Shown here: in pieces, positions 53,232 to 63,106 of the stretch
Numbering within the stretch: position 1 is the stretch's first letter
Layout of the letters: each line of letters opens with the position of its first letter
Source of the DNA: Neomoorella sulfitireducens
GTDB taxonomy: Bacteria; Bacillota; DSM-521; Neomoorellales; Neomoorellaceae
DNA: 64,000 nucleotides
Reading direction: 5' to 3'
Assembly: GCF_024733845.1 (NCBI RefSeq)
Contig: NZ_JANRHG010000014.1
Coordinates: 1-64,000, forward strand
Notes under the pieces: model-generated
What the model was told of the DNA's origin: nothing
What the model saw: only the letters and a program-made list of their open reading frames with translations
The model's database searches: none
Position numbers and translations under genes: made by a program

Positions 53232-54404
53232 ATGTATACATCCCTACTGGTGCGATATGGTGAGATCAGCCTCAAGGGTAACAACCGCCCCTACTTTGAA
53301 GATAAACTCATGGATAATATACGCAGGGCCCTGGCCGGCCTGACGCCCCGTAAAATGCGCAAGACCTTCGGCCGCATCTTCATCGACCTCCATGACGACC
53401 TGCAAGCCGTAACCGCGCGCCTACAGCGCGTCTTCGGCATCGTCTCCATGAGCCCGGTGGTCGCAGTTCCCCTGGAACTGGAAGCCATAAAAAAAGCCGC
53501 CCTGGCCGTTTTAAAGGATTCCCCGGGCACCACCTTCAAGGTCCAGGCCCAGCGGCCCAACAAACGCTTCCCCCTCACCTCGCCGGAGATCAACCGGGAA
53601 GTGGGTGCCTATCTCCTGACCCACAGCCAGGGCCAGCAGGTGGACGTCCACCACCCCGACCGGATTATCCATGTAGAAATCCGCGACGAAGGAGCCTACG
53701 TATATTCCCGCACTATTCCCGGACCCGGCGGCCTGCCCGTGGGTGTTACCGGCCGGGGGCTGCTATTGATTTCCGGCGGCATCGACAGCCCGGTGGCCGG
53801 TTACATGGGTATGAAACGGGGCCTGGAACTGACGGGCCTCCATTTCCACAGCTTCCCCTTTACCAGCGAGCGGTCCAAGGAAAAGGTCATCGACCTCTGC
53901 CGGGTCCTGGCTACTTATTGCGGGCCTTTTCGCCTGGTGGTAGCTCCCTTTACCAGTATTCAAAAGGCCATCCGCCAGCACTGCCCGGAGGAATTCTACG
54001 TCACCATTATGCGGAGGATGATGTTCCGCATTGCCGGGGCGGTGGCCGGGAAGGAAAATGCCCTGGCCCTCCTCACGGGAGAAAGCCTGGGCCAGGTGGC
54101 CAGCCAGACCCTGCAGAGCATGGCCGTCATCAACAGGGTAGTCGACCTGCCGGTTTTAAGGCCCCTGGTAGCCTGGGACAAGAGCGAGATCATCGAGGTA
54201 GCCCGTCGCATCGGTACCTACGACATCTCCATCCGCCCCTACGAAGACTGCTGTACCCTCTTTGTCCCCAAACACCCGGCCACCAAACCGCCCCTGGCCC
54301 GGGTGGAGGCGGCCGAAAAGAACCTGGCTACAGAAGCCCTTTTAGCTGAGTGCCTGGAAAAGCTGGAAACCATCGTGGTTGAAGCCGAAAGTGCCGGAAT
54401 ATAA
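53232..54404 (+). CDS. thiI: tRNA 4-thiouridine synthetase ThiI
   Basis: ThiI sulfurtransferase (390 residues). The N-terminal region has the ferredoxin-like/THUMP domains (LLVRYGEISLKGNNR, DKPLA... absent; RAQRPNKRFPLTSPEINREVG near 105). The PP-loop SGGIDSPVAG near residue 182 adenylates tRNA U8. No C-terminal rhodanese domain follows, as usual in Firmicutes. ATG 53232 has GGGGAGG upstream. It partners with the desulfurase gene just upstream. Confidence 0.93.
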   Translation: MYTSLLVRYGEISLKGNNRPYFEDKLMDNIRRALAGLTPRKMRKTFGRIFIDLHDDLQAVTARLQRVFGIVSMSPVVAVPLELEAIKKAALAVLKDSPGTTFKVQAQRPNKRFPLTSPEINREVGAYLLTHSQGQQVDVHHPDRIIHVEIRDEGAYVYSRTIPGPGGLPVGVTGRGLLLISGGIDSPVAGYMGMKRGLELTGLHFHSFPFTSERSKEKVIDLCRVLATYCGPFRLVVAPFTSIQKAIRQHCPEEFYVTIMRRMMFRIAGAVAGKENALALLTGESLGQVASQTLQSMAVINRVVDLPVLRPLVAWDKSEIIEVARRIGTYDISIRPYEDCCTLFVPKHPATKPPLARVEAAEKNLATEALLAECLEKLETIVVEAESAGI

Positions 54405-54512
54405 GCCGATCTACACGATACCTGACCAAAAATACCAAAGAGCCGGGTATAGCATTCATTTAAAGCGTACCCGGAAAAGGTGAAGATGTGACTCTATTTT
54501 GGGGGTATACCT

Positions 54513-56381
54513 TTGCGGGTCCTGTTAACCACCCTCAACGCCAAGTACATCCACGTCAACCTGGCCCTGCGCTACCTGCGCGCCTGCTGCCGTGACCTGC
54601 CCCATACCTTTATCCTGGATGAATTCACCATTAACGACCGGCCGGACCATATCGCCGCCGCCATCTACCGCTACCGGCCCGACCTGGCGGCCTTTTCCTG
54701 CTATATCTGGAACATCGAACCCACCGTGACCGTGATCCAGTTCCTCAAAACCGTCCGACCGGATCTCCCTATCCTCTGCGGCGGCCCGGAGGTTTCCTTT
54801 GATGTGGAGGACTTCCTGGCCCGGCGCCCGGAAGTTGATATGGTAATCACCGGCGAGGGCGAAATCCCCTTCCGCGCCCTTATGGAACACCTGGCCGGGC
54901 AACAACACCTCCCGGCAGGGAAGCGGGAGGAACCCCAAGCCGCCCCCATAACCGGGCCGGCCTCAGGGGGGGCTGCCGGCCCCGTACCCGACCCGGCAAC
55001 CATCCCCGGACTGGCCTGGCGGCGGGGCAAGGAGATTGTCGTCAACTCGCCGGCGCCGCTCCCGCGCAACCTGGACACCATACCCTTCCCCTACCAGGAA
55101 GACCTTCCCGGCGGTGGACGCGACTTGCGGCAGCGGACCATCTATTACGAAACCTCCCGCGGCTGCCCCTTCGCCTGCGGCTTCTGCCTCTCATCCACTA
55201 CGGAAGGCCTGCGCTACTTTTCCCTGGAACGCGTAAAAAGTGACCTGGAACTCCTCCTCAAGGCCGGCGTCCGGGAGATCAAGTTTGTCGACCGCACCTT
55301 CAACGCCCATAAAAAAAGGGCCCTTACCATCTGGGAGTTCCTCATTTCCCGCGGGCCCCGCACCCGTTTTTATTTTGAAATCGCCGGCGACCGCCTGGAC
55401 GACGAGATGCTGGCCTTTCTCCGCCAGGTGCCGCCGGGCCTGTTTCAGTTCGAAATCGGCGTCCAGACCATCGATGCCAGGGTAAACGCCCGCTGCGACC
55501 GCCGCCAGGACTGGGAACGCCTGGCGGCCAATGTCCGCCGCCTGCAGGAAAGGGGAAACATCCGCCTGCACCTGGACCTCATCGCCGGCCTGCCCGGGGA
55601 AACTTATGCCGGCGTGGGCAAAAGTTTCGACGCCGTAGCGGCATTAAAGCCCCACGAGATCCAGCTCGGCTTCCTGAAACTCCTGAAAGGTACTAACTTA
55701 CGTGCCCGGGCCAGGGAATTCGGCTACCTCTTCCTTGACCGCCCACCCTACGAGGTCATGGCCAGCAGCGCCATCTCTTATAACGAAATGCTCTGCCTTC
55801 ACAACGTGGAATCTTTACTTCACTATTACGGCAACAGCCACCTGGCCGACCATGCCCTTAATTACCTGGTGCAGGAGGCCTTTGGCGGCAGCCATTTTGC
55901 CTGTTACAAGGCCCTGGCCGCCTGGTGGTCGGGACAGAACCTCTTCCGCCGCGGTCACAGCCAGCGGGACCTTTTTAACTACCTGGCTGCCTTTGCCGCC
56001 GGCCTGGCGTTCCCCTTCCACCCCCTCACCGCAACCCGGCTGGAGCGCTTCTACCAGCTCCTCAAATTCGACTTCCTCTGCCGCGACCGCAGCAGGAATT
56101 ACCCGGCCTGGATGCCACCCTCGCCGCTGACCGGGGTAGATCGTTCAAACTACATGGCGCAGGTAACCACTCTCCGGTTCATAGAAAAATATATGCCGGG
56201 GCTCATGAAGGAAACCCCGGCAAACTTACGGCGCCACGGCTTTATCGAACTCTTCCCCTGCCACCCGGAGAGACCGCAGCACGACGAAGCTACCCTAGTA
56301 TTTTTTTACTACGGTCCCCCGGGAAGCGAGACAAGGGTATATTATTTACCCTTTATTGAAAACGAGCCGCAAATTTTTTAA
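54513..56381 (+). CDS. Cobalamin-type radical SAM protein (DUF4080)
   Basis: Radical SAM protein of 622 residues. Residues 1-110 form a B12-binding-type Rossmann domain (FLILCGGPEVSFD-like strand LPILCGGPEVSFDVEDF). YYETSRGCPFACGFCLSS near 215 carries the CxxxCxxC cluster motif. The C-terminal 200 residues match DUF4080 (MLCLHNVESLLHYYGNS). An alanine/glycine-rich insert lies near 140-170. The canonical DxHxxG cobalamin-ligand motif is not evident. TTG start with GGGGGT. Substrate unknown. Confidence 0.85.
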   Translation: MRVLLTTLNAKYIHVNLALRYLRACCRDLPHTFILDEFTINDRPDHIAAAIYRYRPDLAAFSCYIWNIEPTVTVIQFLKTVRPDLPILCGGPEVSFDVEDFLARRPEVDMVITGEGEIPFRALMEHLAGQQHLPAGKREEPQAAPITGPASGGAAGPVPDPATIPGLAWRRGKEIVVNSPAPLPRNLDTIPFPYQEDLPGGGRDLRQRTIYYETSRGCPFACGFCLSSTTEGLRYFSLERVKSDLELLLKAGVREIKFVDRTFNAHKKRALTIWEFLISRGPRTRFYFEIAGDRLDDEMLAFLRQVPPGLFQFEIGVQTIDARVNARCDRRQDWERLAANVRRLQERGNIRLHLDLIAGLPGETYAGVGKSFDAVAALKPHEIQLGFLKLLKGTNLRARAREFGYLFLDRPPYEVMASSAISYNEMLCLHNVESLLHYYGNSHLADHALNYLVQEAFGGSHFACYKALAAWWSGQNLFRRGHSQRDLFNYLAAFAAGLAFPFHPLTATRLERFYQLLKFDFLCRDRSRNYPAWMPPSPLTGVDRSNYMAQVTTLRFIEKYMPGLMKETPANLRRHGFIELFPCHPERPQHDEATLVFFYYGPPGSETRVYYLPFIENEPQIF

Positions 56382-56429
56382 ATCAAGTATCGCGCCTGCT
56401 TGCATGAGTAAATCAAGGCAAAATTAAGG

Positions 56430-56927
56430 TTATCCTTCCCTGTCGTTATTCACCTGGCTGTGGAAAATATCTTCCAGGCTCATTTCCCCTTCCCCTACCT
56501 TGACCCGGCTCACCACCCGGGTCACGCCCCGGGCTTTAGCTGCCGCCTTCCGGGCCGCTTCCACCTCGGCCTGGTCATCGGTGCGGCCCTGCAAAACCAC
56601 CGTACCGTGGCCATCGACGCTTTTGGGGCCGATATGGCGCAGGTTAACGCGCGGGTCTAAGTCCAGTTCCTCATTGACTTCCATGGTTACGTCCTCGTCC
56701 CTGATGGCTCCGTCGGTACTGACGGCCACGGTATTGGCTACACCTTTTATTCCAGGGACCTGCCGTATCAGCCTTTCAGCCCTTTCCTTCTCCTTTAGGG
56801 TATCCACTATCCCCTGGAGCTGGACCTCGCCCCCAACCACGTCGGCGTTGAGGCCGTAACCGCGCAGGTCCTTATCCTCGCGTAAAACCTGCCGCACCTT
56901 TTCCCGTAATATTTTATCGTCGGCCAT
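56430..56927 (-). CDS. BON domain protein
   Basis: Cytoplasmic BON-domain protein (165 residues). Two BON repeats are seen: residues 5-70 (ADVVGGEVQLQGIVDTLKEKERA) and 85-145 (GHGTVVLQGRTDDQAEVEAA). No signal peptide or lipobox. BON domains usually bind phospholipid or peptidoglycan, in the envelope; here the location is unclear. ATG 56927 chosen (GAGGGGGA upstream). It is downstream of a convergent radical SAM gene. Confidence 0.75.
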   Translation of the reverse strand: MADDKILREKVRQVLREDKDLRGYGLNADVVGGEVQLQGIVDTLKEKERAERLIRQVPGIKGVANTVAVSTDGAIRDEDVTMEVNEELDLDPRVNLRHIGPKSVDGHGTVVLQGRTDDQAEVEAARKAAAKARGVTRVVSRVKVGEGEMSLEDIFHSQVNNDREG

Positions 56928-57102
56928 AATCATTCCCCCTCGCAGCTGCTACTACTATTATGCCCCGGCAACAGGGGGTTATAGGGGCTATCAGGGCATC
57001 AGTTCTTCTTTAAAAAGCTGCCCGCAGGCCGCTGGCGGTACCTTGCTTCGTTGTTACTTGTAACGGTAGTTGCCAGGGTCAGGTTGCAGGTCACCTGTAG
57101 AT

Positions 57103-57142
57103 AAAAAAACACCCCCGGTAAGGGTTACCCTTTGCCGGGGGG
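57103..57142 (-). terminator. Terminator of the clpC operon
   Basis: On the minus strand CCCCCGGCAAAGGGTAACCC and CTTACCGGGGG form a long stem followed by TGTTTTTTTA. Confidence 0.92.
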
Positions 57143-57152
57143 ATTTTTAGCT

Positions 57153-59678
57153 TCATACCGCCTTCTCCAGGACAATCTTGCCGTCCCGGGCCAGGGCCCG
57201 GACCCTATCGCCGGGGGCGATTTTCCCGGCCAGCATCTCGTCGGAAAGCTGGTCTTCGATAAGGGTCTGGATGGCACGCCGCAAAGGCCGGGCGCCGAAA
57301 GCCTCATCAAAACCTTCTTTAACAAGTATCTCTTTGGCTTCGTCGGTCACTTCCACCGCAAGCTTATTATCCTCTAAGCGGCGGTTGAGGTCGGCCAGCA
57401 TCAGATCGACGATCTTCCTGATGTCGTCCCTGGAGAGGGCATGGAAAACGATCAGCTCGTCGATGCGGTTCAGAAACTCCGGACGGAAGGTCCGCCGCAG
57501 CTCTTCCATAATGTGCTTCTTCATCTTGTCGTAAGATTCGGCCGCCACTTCACTGGTGGAAGCCTTGAAACCCAGGCTCTCCCGCTTGATGGTACCGGCG
57601 CCGATATTGGAAGTCATGATAATCACCGTGTTGCGGAAATCCACGGTGCGGCCTTTGGCGTCCGTTAGTCGGCCGTCATCCAGGACCTGGAGCAGGACGT
57701 TAAAGATGTCCGGGTGGGCTTTTTCAATCTCGTCAAAAAGGACGACGCTGTAGGGACGGCGCCGTACGGCCTCCGTTAACTGGCCGCTCTCCTCATACCC
57801 AACGTAACCGGGCGGGGCGCCAACTAAACGGGAGACGGTATGCTTCTCCATGTACTCGGACATATCGAAGCGGACCATGGCGTCCTCGTCGCCGAAGAGG
57901 GCTTCGGCCAGGGCCCGGGCCAGTTCGGTCTTGCCGACGCCGGTGGGACCCAGGAAGATGAAGGAGCCGATGGGACGCTTGGGATCTTTCAGGCCCGCCC
58001 GGGCGCGGCGCACGGCCCGGGCCACGGCGCGGACGGCCTCGTCCTGGCCAATGACCCGCCGGTGCAGGACTTCCTCAAGGTGGAGGAGCCGCTCGCTTTC
58101 CTCCTGGGCCAGCTGGGTGACGGGTATACCCGTCCAGCTGGAGACGATCTGGGCGATGTCTTCAGGCGTCACCACGGATTTCTCCAGGCCCTTTTCTTTC
58201 TGCCACTCGCCCTTTTTAGCTTCTAATTCCTCTTTAATTTTCTTTTCTTCATCCCTCAATGCCGCCGCCTTTTCAAACTCCTGGGCATGGACGGCCGCCG
58301 CCTTTTCCTTCTCCAGCTCTTCCAGGCGCGCTTCCAGCTTCTTGACTTCATCGGGCGCCGTGTAAACCCGGAGGCGCACCCGGGAGGCAGCCTCGTCCAC
58401 GAGGTCGATAGCCTTATCCGGCAGGTACCGGTCGGTGATATAGCGGTCGGAAAGCCGCGCCGCCGCCTCCAGGGCCGCATCAGAAATCTTAACCCGGTGA
58501 TGGGCCTCATAGCGGTCGCGCAGGCCCTTAAGGATGGCAATGGTTTCTTCGACCGTAGGCTCGCCGACCATAACGGCCTGGAAACGCCGTTCCAGGGCAG
58601 CGTCCCGCTCGATATGCTTGCGGTACTCGTCAATGGTCGTGGCGCCGATGGTTTGCAGTTCCCCGCGGGCCAGGGCAGGTTTCAAAATATTGGCGGCATC
58701 GATGGCACCCTCGGCGGCCCCGGCGCCGATCAGGGTATGCAATTCATCGATAAAAAGGATGACATTACCGGCAGCCCGCACTTCGTCCATAACCCGTTTG
58801 AAGCGCTCTTCAAACTCGCCCCGGTACTTGGTGCCGGCCACCATACCGGACATATCCAGGGCTACTACCCGTTTATCCCGCAGTACTTCCGGCACCTGGT
58901 TCTGGATGATTTTCTGGGCCAGGCCTTCGACGATGGCCGTCTTGCCCACGCCGGGGTCGCCGATTAATACCGGATTGTTTTTCGTCCGGCGGCTTAAAAT
59001 CTGGATAACGCGCTCAATTTCCCTTTCCCGGCCGATTACCGGGTCCAGTTTATCCTCCCGGGCCAGGCGGGTGAGATCCCGGCTGAACTGATCCAGGGTA
59101 GGGGTCTGGCCCGGCCGCGCCGCGGCTTTGGTCGCCGCCGGTGCCCCCCCCGGCTGGAAACCGGCCCCGCCCGGAAAACCGCCCATACCAAAGGGTAAAT
59201 TACCGAAAAGCATGGTCCAGCCGCCGGCCTGGGGCTGCTCGCCGCCACCACCCAGGAGGGTGATGACCTGCTGGCGGATTTTATCGGGGCTCAAGCCTAA
59301 ACCGCCCAGGACCTGGGCCGCCAGCCCCTCGCCTTCTTCCAGCAAGCCCAAAAGGATATGTTCTGTTCCCACATAGTTTACACCCTGGCGCCGGGCTTCT
59401 TCATTGGCCAGCTCCAGGACCCGTTTCGCCCGCGGCGTCAGGCCGATATCCCCGCCGGCAGGGGCTTCCCCCGGCCGGATAATTTTACGCACTTCGTCAC
59501 GTACGGCTTTGACGTTAACCCCTAAACTTGCCAGGGCACGGGCAGCCACGCTATCGCCTTCCCGCAAGATCCCCAGCAGGATATGTTCAGTCCCTATGGC
59601 CGGGTGATGCAGGGCCCTGGCTTCTTCGTGGGCCAGGCGCAGGACCCGGTTGGCCCTTTCGGTAAAACGCGGTGACAT
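57153..59678 (-). CDS. clpC: ClpC ATP-dependent protease ATPase subunit
   Basis: Hsp100 unfoldase (841 residues) working with ClpP and the adaptor McsB. Two N-terminal Clp repeats ([16 protein letters not shown], then [16 protein letters not shown]) precede AAA module 1 (Walker A GDPGVGKT near 218). The middle domain follows (UVR-like [15 protein letters not shown] near 433), then AAA module 2 (GPTGVGKT near 560) and the C-terminal domain. [12 protein letters not shown]-rich linker near 180 is a little unusual. ATG start. It ends the ctsR operon. Confidence 0.97.
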   Translation of the reverse strand: MSPRFTERANRVLRLAHEEARALHHPAIGTEHILLGILREGDSVAARALASLGVNVKAVRDEVRKIIRPGEAPAGGDIGLTPRAKRVLELANEEARRQGVNYVGTEHILLGLLEEGEGLAAQVLGGLGLSPDKIRQQVITLLGGGGEQPQAGGWTMLFGNLPFGMGGFPGGAGFQPGGAPAATKAAARPGQTPTLDQFSRDLTRLAREDKLDPVIGREREIERVIQILSRRTKNNPVLIGDPGVGKTAIVEGLAQKIIQNQVPEVLRDKRVVALDMSGMVAGTKYRGEFEERFKRVMDEVRAAGNVILFIDELHTLIGAGAAEGAIDAANILKPALARGELQTIGATTIDEYRKHIERDAALERRFQAVMVGEPTVEETIAILKGLRDRYEAHHRVKISDAALEAAARLSDRYITDRYLPDKAIDLVDEAASRVRLRVYTAPDEVKKLEARLEELEKEKAAAVHAQEFEKAAALRDEEKKIKEELEAKKGEWQKEKGLEKSVVTPEDIAQIVSSWTGIPVTQLAQEESERLLHLEEVLHRRVIGQDEAVRAVARAVRRARAGLKDPKRPIGSFIFLGPTGVGKTELARALAEALFGDEDAMVRFDMSEYMEKHTVSRLVGAPPGYVGYEESGQLTEAVRRRPYSVVLFDEIEKAHPDIFNVLLQVLDDGRLTDAKGRTVDFRNTVIIMTSNIGAGTIKRESLGFKASTSEVAAESYDKMKKHIMEELRRTFRPEFLNRIDELIVFHALSRDDIRKIVDLMLADLNRRLEDNKLAVEVTDEAKEILVKEGFDEAFGARPLRRAIQTLIEDQLSDEMLAGKIAPGDRVRALARDGKIVLEKAV

Positions 59679-59801
59679 GATTGTTCCACCTCCATAAATT
59701 AGATGTGAGAAGTGGCAAGTTCGCCCCCATAGATCCCCTCTGCAGAAGTGAAAGTGTGGGTTAGAGGCCGGCGGCCGGAATTTTCACGGCCGGAAACTGC
59801 T

Positions 59802-60854
59802 TTATCCGGCTAAAAGTTCCCGCACCTTGGCCGCCCGGTGCACATCGCGTTCAAAGGGTGTCATTTCTTTTCCGGCCGCAAACTGCAGGTATGCCGGTTG
59901 GATGCGCACCATGAGCTGGTTGATAAGCCGCTGGTCGATACCGCGCAAAATTTTCATTTCCACCCCCAGGCGGATATCAGAAAGGAGTTGCAGGGCTTCC
60001 TGGGAGCTCAAGATACGGGCATTGGCCAGTATGCCGTAGGCCCGCCCCACGCGGTCTTCCAGTTGCCAGCGGTTTTGCTTGCGCAGCAATTCCCTGGCTT
60101 CCCTCTCCTGGTCGGCCAACCGCACAGTTACCACCGAAAGATTGTTGATAATCTCTTCCTCAGAACGTCCCAGGGTGATTTGATTGGATACCTGGAAGAT
60201 ATTACCCTGGGCTTCAGTGCCTTCGCCGTATAGCCCCCTTACTGCCACCCCCACTTTGGTCAGGGCCGCCAATACCTGCCCGGCCTGCTTGGTCAGTACC
60301 AGGGCCGGCAGGTGCAGCATAGTGGAAGCCCTTAAGCCCGTACCGACATTGGTAGGACAGGCGGTAAGGTAGCCTTTTTCTTGATCAAAGGCAAAGTCCA
60401 GTTCGTTTTCCAGGGCATCATCGACGGCGTCGGCAAGACGCCAGGCTTCGTGGAGCATCAGGGCCGGCAAAAGGCACTGCAGGCGCAGGTGGTCTTCTTC
60501 ATTAACCATGATGCTGATGGCCTCATCATCCCGCAAAATTACGGCCTTTTCCCCTTTACCCTCCGCCAGATCCGGGCTGATGAGGTGTTTCTCCACTAGT
60601 ATCTGCCGTTCTACCGGCGCCAATTCCCGCAAGTTCAGGAGCTTTAACTCACCTACAGACTGAAAGACTCCCGGCGCCAGGATGGCCTGGCCTACCTGTC
60701 TGATAAGCTGCACTTCCTGGGCCTGGTTCATCAAATTGGGAAAGGGTAATCCTTGCAAATTGCGGGCCAGCCGGACACGGCTGGATATAACGATATCGGC
60801 CTGGGGGCCGGAACCTTCCATCCACTTGCTGTTGCGGTCTAAATTCAGGCTCAT
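59802..60854 (-). CDS. mcsB: Protein arginine kinase McsB
   Basis: McsB (350 residues), phosphorylating arginines to tag proteins for ClpCP. It has the ATP:guanido phosphotransferase fold: DIVISSRVRLARNL near residue 20 binds nucleotide, and LTACPTNVGTGLRASTM near 164 carries the catalytic cysteine. It needs McsA for activity. Overlaps the mcsA stop by 4 bases (coupled). A 123-base spacer separates it from clpC. Confidence 0.95.
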   Translation of the reverse strand: MSLNLDRNSKWMEGSGPQADIVISSRVRLARNLQGLPFPNLMNQAQEVQLIRQVGQAILAPGVFQSVGELKLLNLRELAPVERQILVEKHLISPDLAEGKGEKAVILRDDEAISIMVNEEDHLRLQCLLPALMLHEAWRLADAVDDALENELDFAFDQEKGYLTACPTNVGTGLRASTMLHLPALVLTKQAGQVLAALTKVGVAVRGLYGEGTEAQGNIFQVSNQITLGRSEEEIINNLSVVTVRLADQEREARELLRKQNRWQLEDRVGRAYGILANARILSSQEALQLLSDIRLGVEMKILRGIDQRLINQLMVRIQPAYLQFAAGKEMTPFERDVHRAAKVRELLAG

Positions 60855-61360
60855 TGCCCTCCCCCCTGTTCTCCTAGACGACTCTCCAGCTCACGAATAC
60901 GGTCCCGGACCTGAGCAGCCTTTTCAAATTCTTCTTGCTCCACCAGTTGTTGTAGCTGCCCCCGCAGTTTCTCAATCTCCCGGCGTACCCGCAAATTACC
61001 ACCGGCCCGGCGGGGTACTTTACCGCGGTGCTGGCTACTTCCCTGGAGGCGCCGGATGAGGGGATCCAGGCGTGCGGCCAGGTGATGGTAGCATTCCGGG
61101 CATCCCAGCCTCCCCGTCTGGTGAAACTCTTCATAACTCAGGCCGCACTGGCGGCAGCGTTCGATTGCCGGAGGAGCCTTTAATTCCAACCCCGGATCGT
61201 AGTCAAGTAACCCGGCTAAAAATTTGGGTATGGAAAAATTTAACTGGGGCTGCATCTCCCGGGCACATTCCTGGCAGAGATAAACCTCCGTCTTGTTACC
61301 GTTAATAATCCTGGTGACATGAACACTGGCCGGTCTCTCCTGGCATCTTTCACAAAGCAT
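60851..61360 (-). CDS. mcsA: McsA, activator of McsB
   Basis: McsA (169 residues), zinc protein activating McsB. CERC and CQEC near the N-terminus form the first zinc finger, CRQC and CPEC the second. The C-terminus carries the UVR motif (QEEFEKAAQVRDRIREL), which contacts the kinase. ATG start. It lies 15 bases after ctsR. Some Firmicutes have shorter McsA with only the first finger; here both are present. Confidence 0.94.
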   Translation of the reverse strand: MLCERCQERPASVHVTRIINGNKTEVYLCQECAREMQPQLNFSIPKFLAGLLDYDPGLELKAPPAIERCRQCGLSYEEFHQTGRLGCPECYHHLAARLDPLIRRLQGSSQHRGKVPRRAGGNLRVRREIEKLRGQLQQLVEQEEFEKAAQVRDRIRELESRLGEQGGGQ

Positions 61361-61374
61361 TTTTTCGCCCCCTT

Positions 61375-61860
61375 TTACCCTGCGCCGGGAAAATCATCGC
61401 GCATTAATGTTAAAACTATGGCCTTCATAATACAGGCCCGTACCTGGTCCCGCCTGGGAAGCTCAAGGGGTAAGGCCTGGCGGTTGATGACTGCCTCCAG
61501 GAGCAACTGCTCCCGCCGGGTTAACAGCCCCTCTTCCCCCATCCGTCCCAACAGCTCCAGGGCTGCCTCCTGGGATAGGTATTCACCGAGGGCTTCATGG
61601 ACCCATTCCCTTAGCCTTTCCTCGGCATTTAAGGGAAACCGGGCAATGCGGATATATCCACCGCCACCCCGGCGACTTTCTACCAGGTAGCCCCTTTCTA
61701 TGGTAAAACGGGTGCTGAGGACGTAGCTGATCTGGGACGGCACGCAGGTAAAGCGCTCGGCCAGTTCCTGGCGTTGCAGTTCTACAATACCATTGCTGCT
61801 GCTTTTCAACAGCCACTTGATGTAGTTTTCGATGCGGTCGGCCAGGGTTTTACCTTCCAT
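61375..61860 (-). CDS. ctsR: CtsR heat-shock repressor
   Basis: CtsR (161 residues), winged-helix repressor of class III heat-shock genes. The DNA-binding part reads LADRIENYIKWLL, then AERFTCVPSQISYVLSTRF; RRGGGGYIRI is the wing with the glycine-rich heat-sensing loop. It releases DNA on heating and is degraded by ClpCP with McsB. ATG 61860 has GGGGGG upstream. First gene of the operon and probably autoregulated via the two boxes upstream. Confidence 0.96.
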   Translation of the reverse strand: MEGKTLADRIENYIKWLLKSSSNGIVELQRQELAERFTCVPSQISYVLSTRFTIERGYLVESRRGGGGYIRIARFPLNAEERLREWVHEALGEYLSQEAALELLGRMGEEGLLTRREQLLLEAVINRQALPLELPRRDQVRACIMKAIVLTLMRDDFPGAG

Positions 61861-62166
61861 TCATCAGCCCACCCCCCTTGAGTTTTTCTTTTGATTTTGA
61901 CTTTCTTTTTCTTTTTGACTATCCTTGACTATTTTATACTGCAATTTTTTCCTTTTAGCAATACAAATTTGTACCTGTTTGACCCAATCCCTTACGTCCT
62001 GGTACAAAAAAGCCGCCTGTGCCTCTATATTTTGCATTTTTACTCGCCCAATCTCCTGTTTTTAACAGGGCCGGCTATAAAATTATCATATTGCAGCCAT
62101 ACTAGAGTTAACCATTTCTCATATACCACAACTTTTTTTCTAAATTTATGTAAAGGAGAAGATATC
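61861..62166. other. Divergent regulatory region between ctsR and the polyprenyl synthase
   Basis: 306 bases without a gene, A+T-rich. The ctsR promoter and its two operators fill 61914-61984. A possible plus-strand promoter (TTGACC 61979-61984, 18-base spacer, TACAAA 62003-62008) may serve the synthase gene; its -35 overlaps the second CtsR box. The rest (62010-62150) shows nothing clear. Confidence 0.5.
61914..61984 (-). promoter_or_regulatory. ctsR promoter with two CtsR boxes
   Basis: On the minus strand TTGCTA (61956-61961), a 17-base spacer and TATAAA (61933-61938) form the promoter. Box 1, GGTCAAACAGGTACAAA (61968-61984), lies just upstream; box 2, AGTCAAGGATAGTCAAA (61914-61930), just downstream. 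Both approximate GGTCAAANANRGTCAAA, so bound CtsR would bracket the polymerase site. Confidence 0.8.
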
Positions 62167-63093
62167 TTGCCCGTTGCGGAAATAAGTGCGGTTCTAAAGG
62201 AAGCCGTTGCCGCTCCGGATCCGCGGCTGCAGCACCTCCTGGACCATTCCCTAACCGGCGGTAAGGGTTTGCGGCCGACCTTAGTTTTATTATGTGCCCG
62301 TTTTGGGATCCATGATACCCTGGAAGTTCGCCGGGTGGCGGCAGCCATAGAACTTATCCACCTGGCCTCCCTGATCCACGACGATATCCTGGACGGGGCG
62401 GCAGTCCGCCGCGGCCTGCCTGCCCTCCACTGTCTTTACGGCCCGGTGCCGGCCGTCCTCACCGGTGATTACCTCTTTGCTACCGCCTTCGGCCTCCTGG
62501 CCGGGAGCAAAAAGGCCATCCTCACCACAATTACCGAAGCCATTCGTTCCATGTGCAGCGGTGAAATATTACAGCTCACGGCAACCGGCCCCGAGAAGAA
62601 GTCCTATTTTACCTACATCGGGCAGAAAACTGCCGCCTTATTCAGTGCCGCCTGCCGTTGCGGTGCCATCCTCTGCCGTTTAAAACGCCCCCAGCAGAAT
62701 TATTTGGCTCGATTCGGCTGGCACCTGGGCCTGGCCTACCAGATAATCGACGATTATCTCGATCTTTTCGGCTCTATGGCCAGGATGGGTAAACCCAACC
62801 GCCAGGACCTGGCGCGCGGTCTTCTTACCCTCCCTGTATTACGCTTTTTAGAGCTTTCCCCCGAAGCCGCGCCGTGGCGGGAAAAAATAAATCGCGGCCT
62901 TAAGGCTGCGGAAATAGACGAGCTCATCGCCGCCGCGCGGCAATTAAAGTGCGATGAATATACGGCTGCCGCGGCTGGAGAACAGATTAGCCTGGCCATA
63001 GAGGCCCTGGAAATGCTACCGCCAAACCCGGTGCAGGAAGAGCTGGCTTTGCTGGCAGCCCGTACATTGAATCCCCTGTATGAGTATGAATAA
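62167..63093 (+). CDS. Polyprenyl diphosphate synthase
   Basis: Trans-isoprenyl diphosphate synthase (308 residues). SLIHDDILDGAAVRRG near residue 75 is the first aspartate-rich motif (DDxxD), and QIIDDYLDLFG near 195 the second. It condenses isopentenyl diphosphate into a long prenyl chain. The reading frame extends to 61891, but that part is non-coding in character; TTG 62167 follows AAGGAGA. No HepS-like subunit is adjacent, though the DUF2600 gene is convergent 13 bases away. Chain length (menaquinone side chain or terpene precursor) cannot be told from sequence alone. Confidence 0.9.
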   Translation: MPVAEISAVLKEAVAAPDPRLQHLLDHSLTGGKGLRPTLVLLCARFGIHDTLEVRRVAAAIELIHLASLIHDDILDGAAVRRGLPALHCLYGPVPAVLTGDYLFATAFGLLAGSKKAILTTITEAIRSMCSGEILQLTATGPEKKSYFTYIGQKTAALFSAACRCGAILCRLKRPQQNYLARFGWHLGLAYQIIDDYLDLFGSMARMGKPNRQDLARGLLTLPVLRFLELSPEAAPWREKINRGLKAAEIDELIAAARQLKCDEYTAAAAGEQISLAIEALEMLPPNPVQEELALLAARTLNPLYEYE

Positions 63094-63106
63094 TTCGACG
63101 TGGTCG

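Noticed and set aside
61891-62166. N-terminal extension of the polyprenyl synthase
   Set aside because: Translated sequence is hydrophobic noise over the CtsR promoter region; TTG 62167 with AAGGAGA matches family length.
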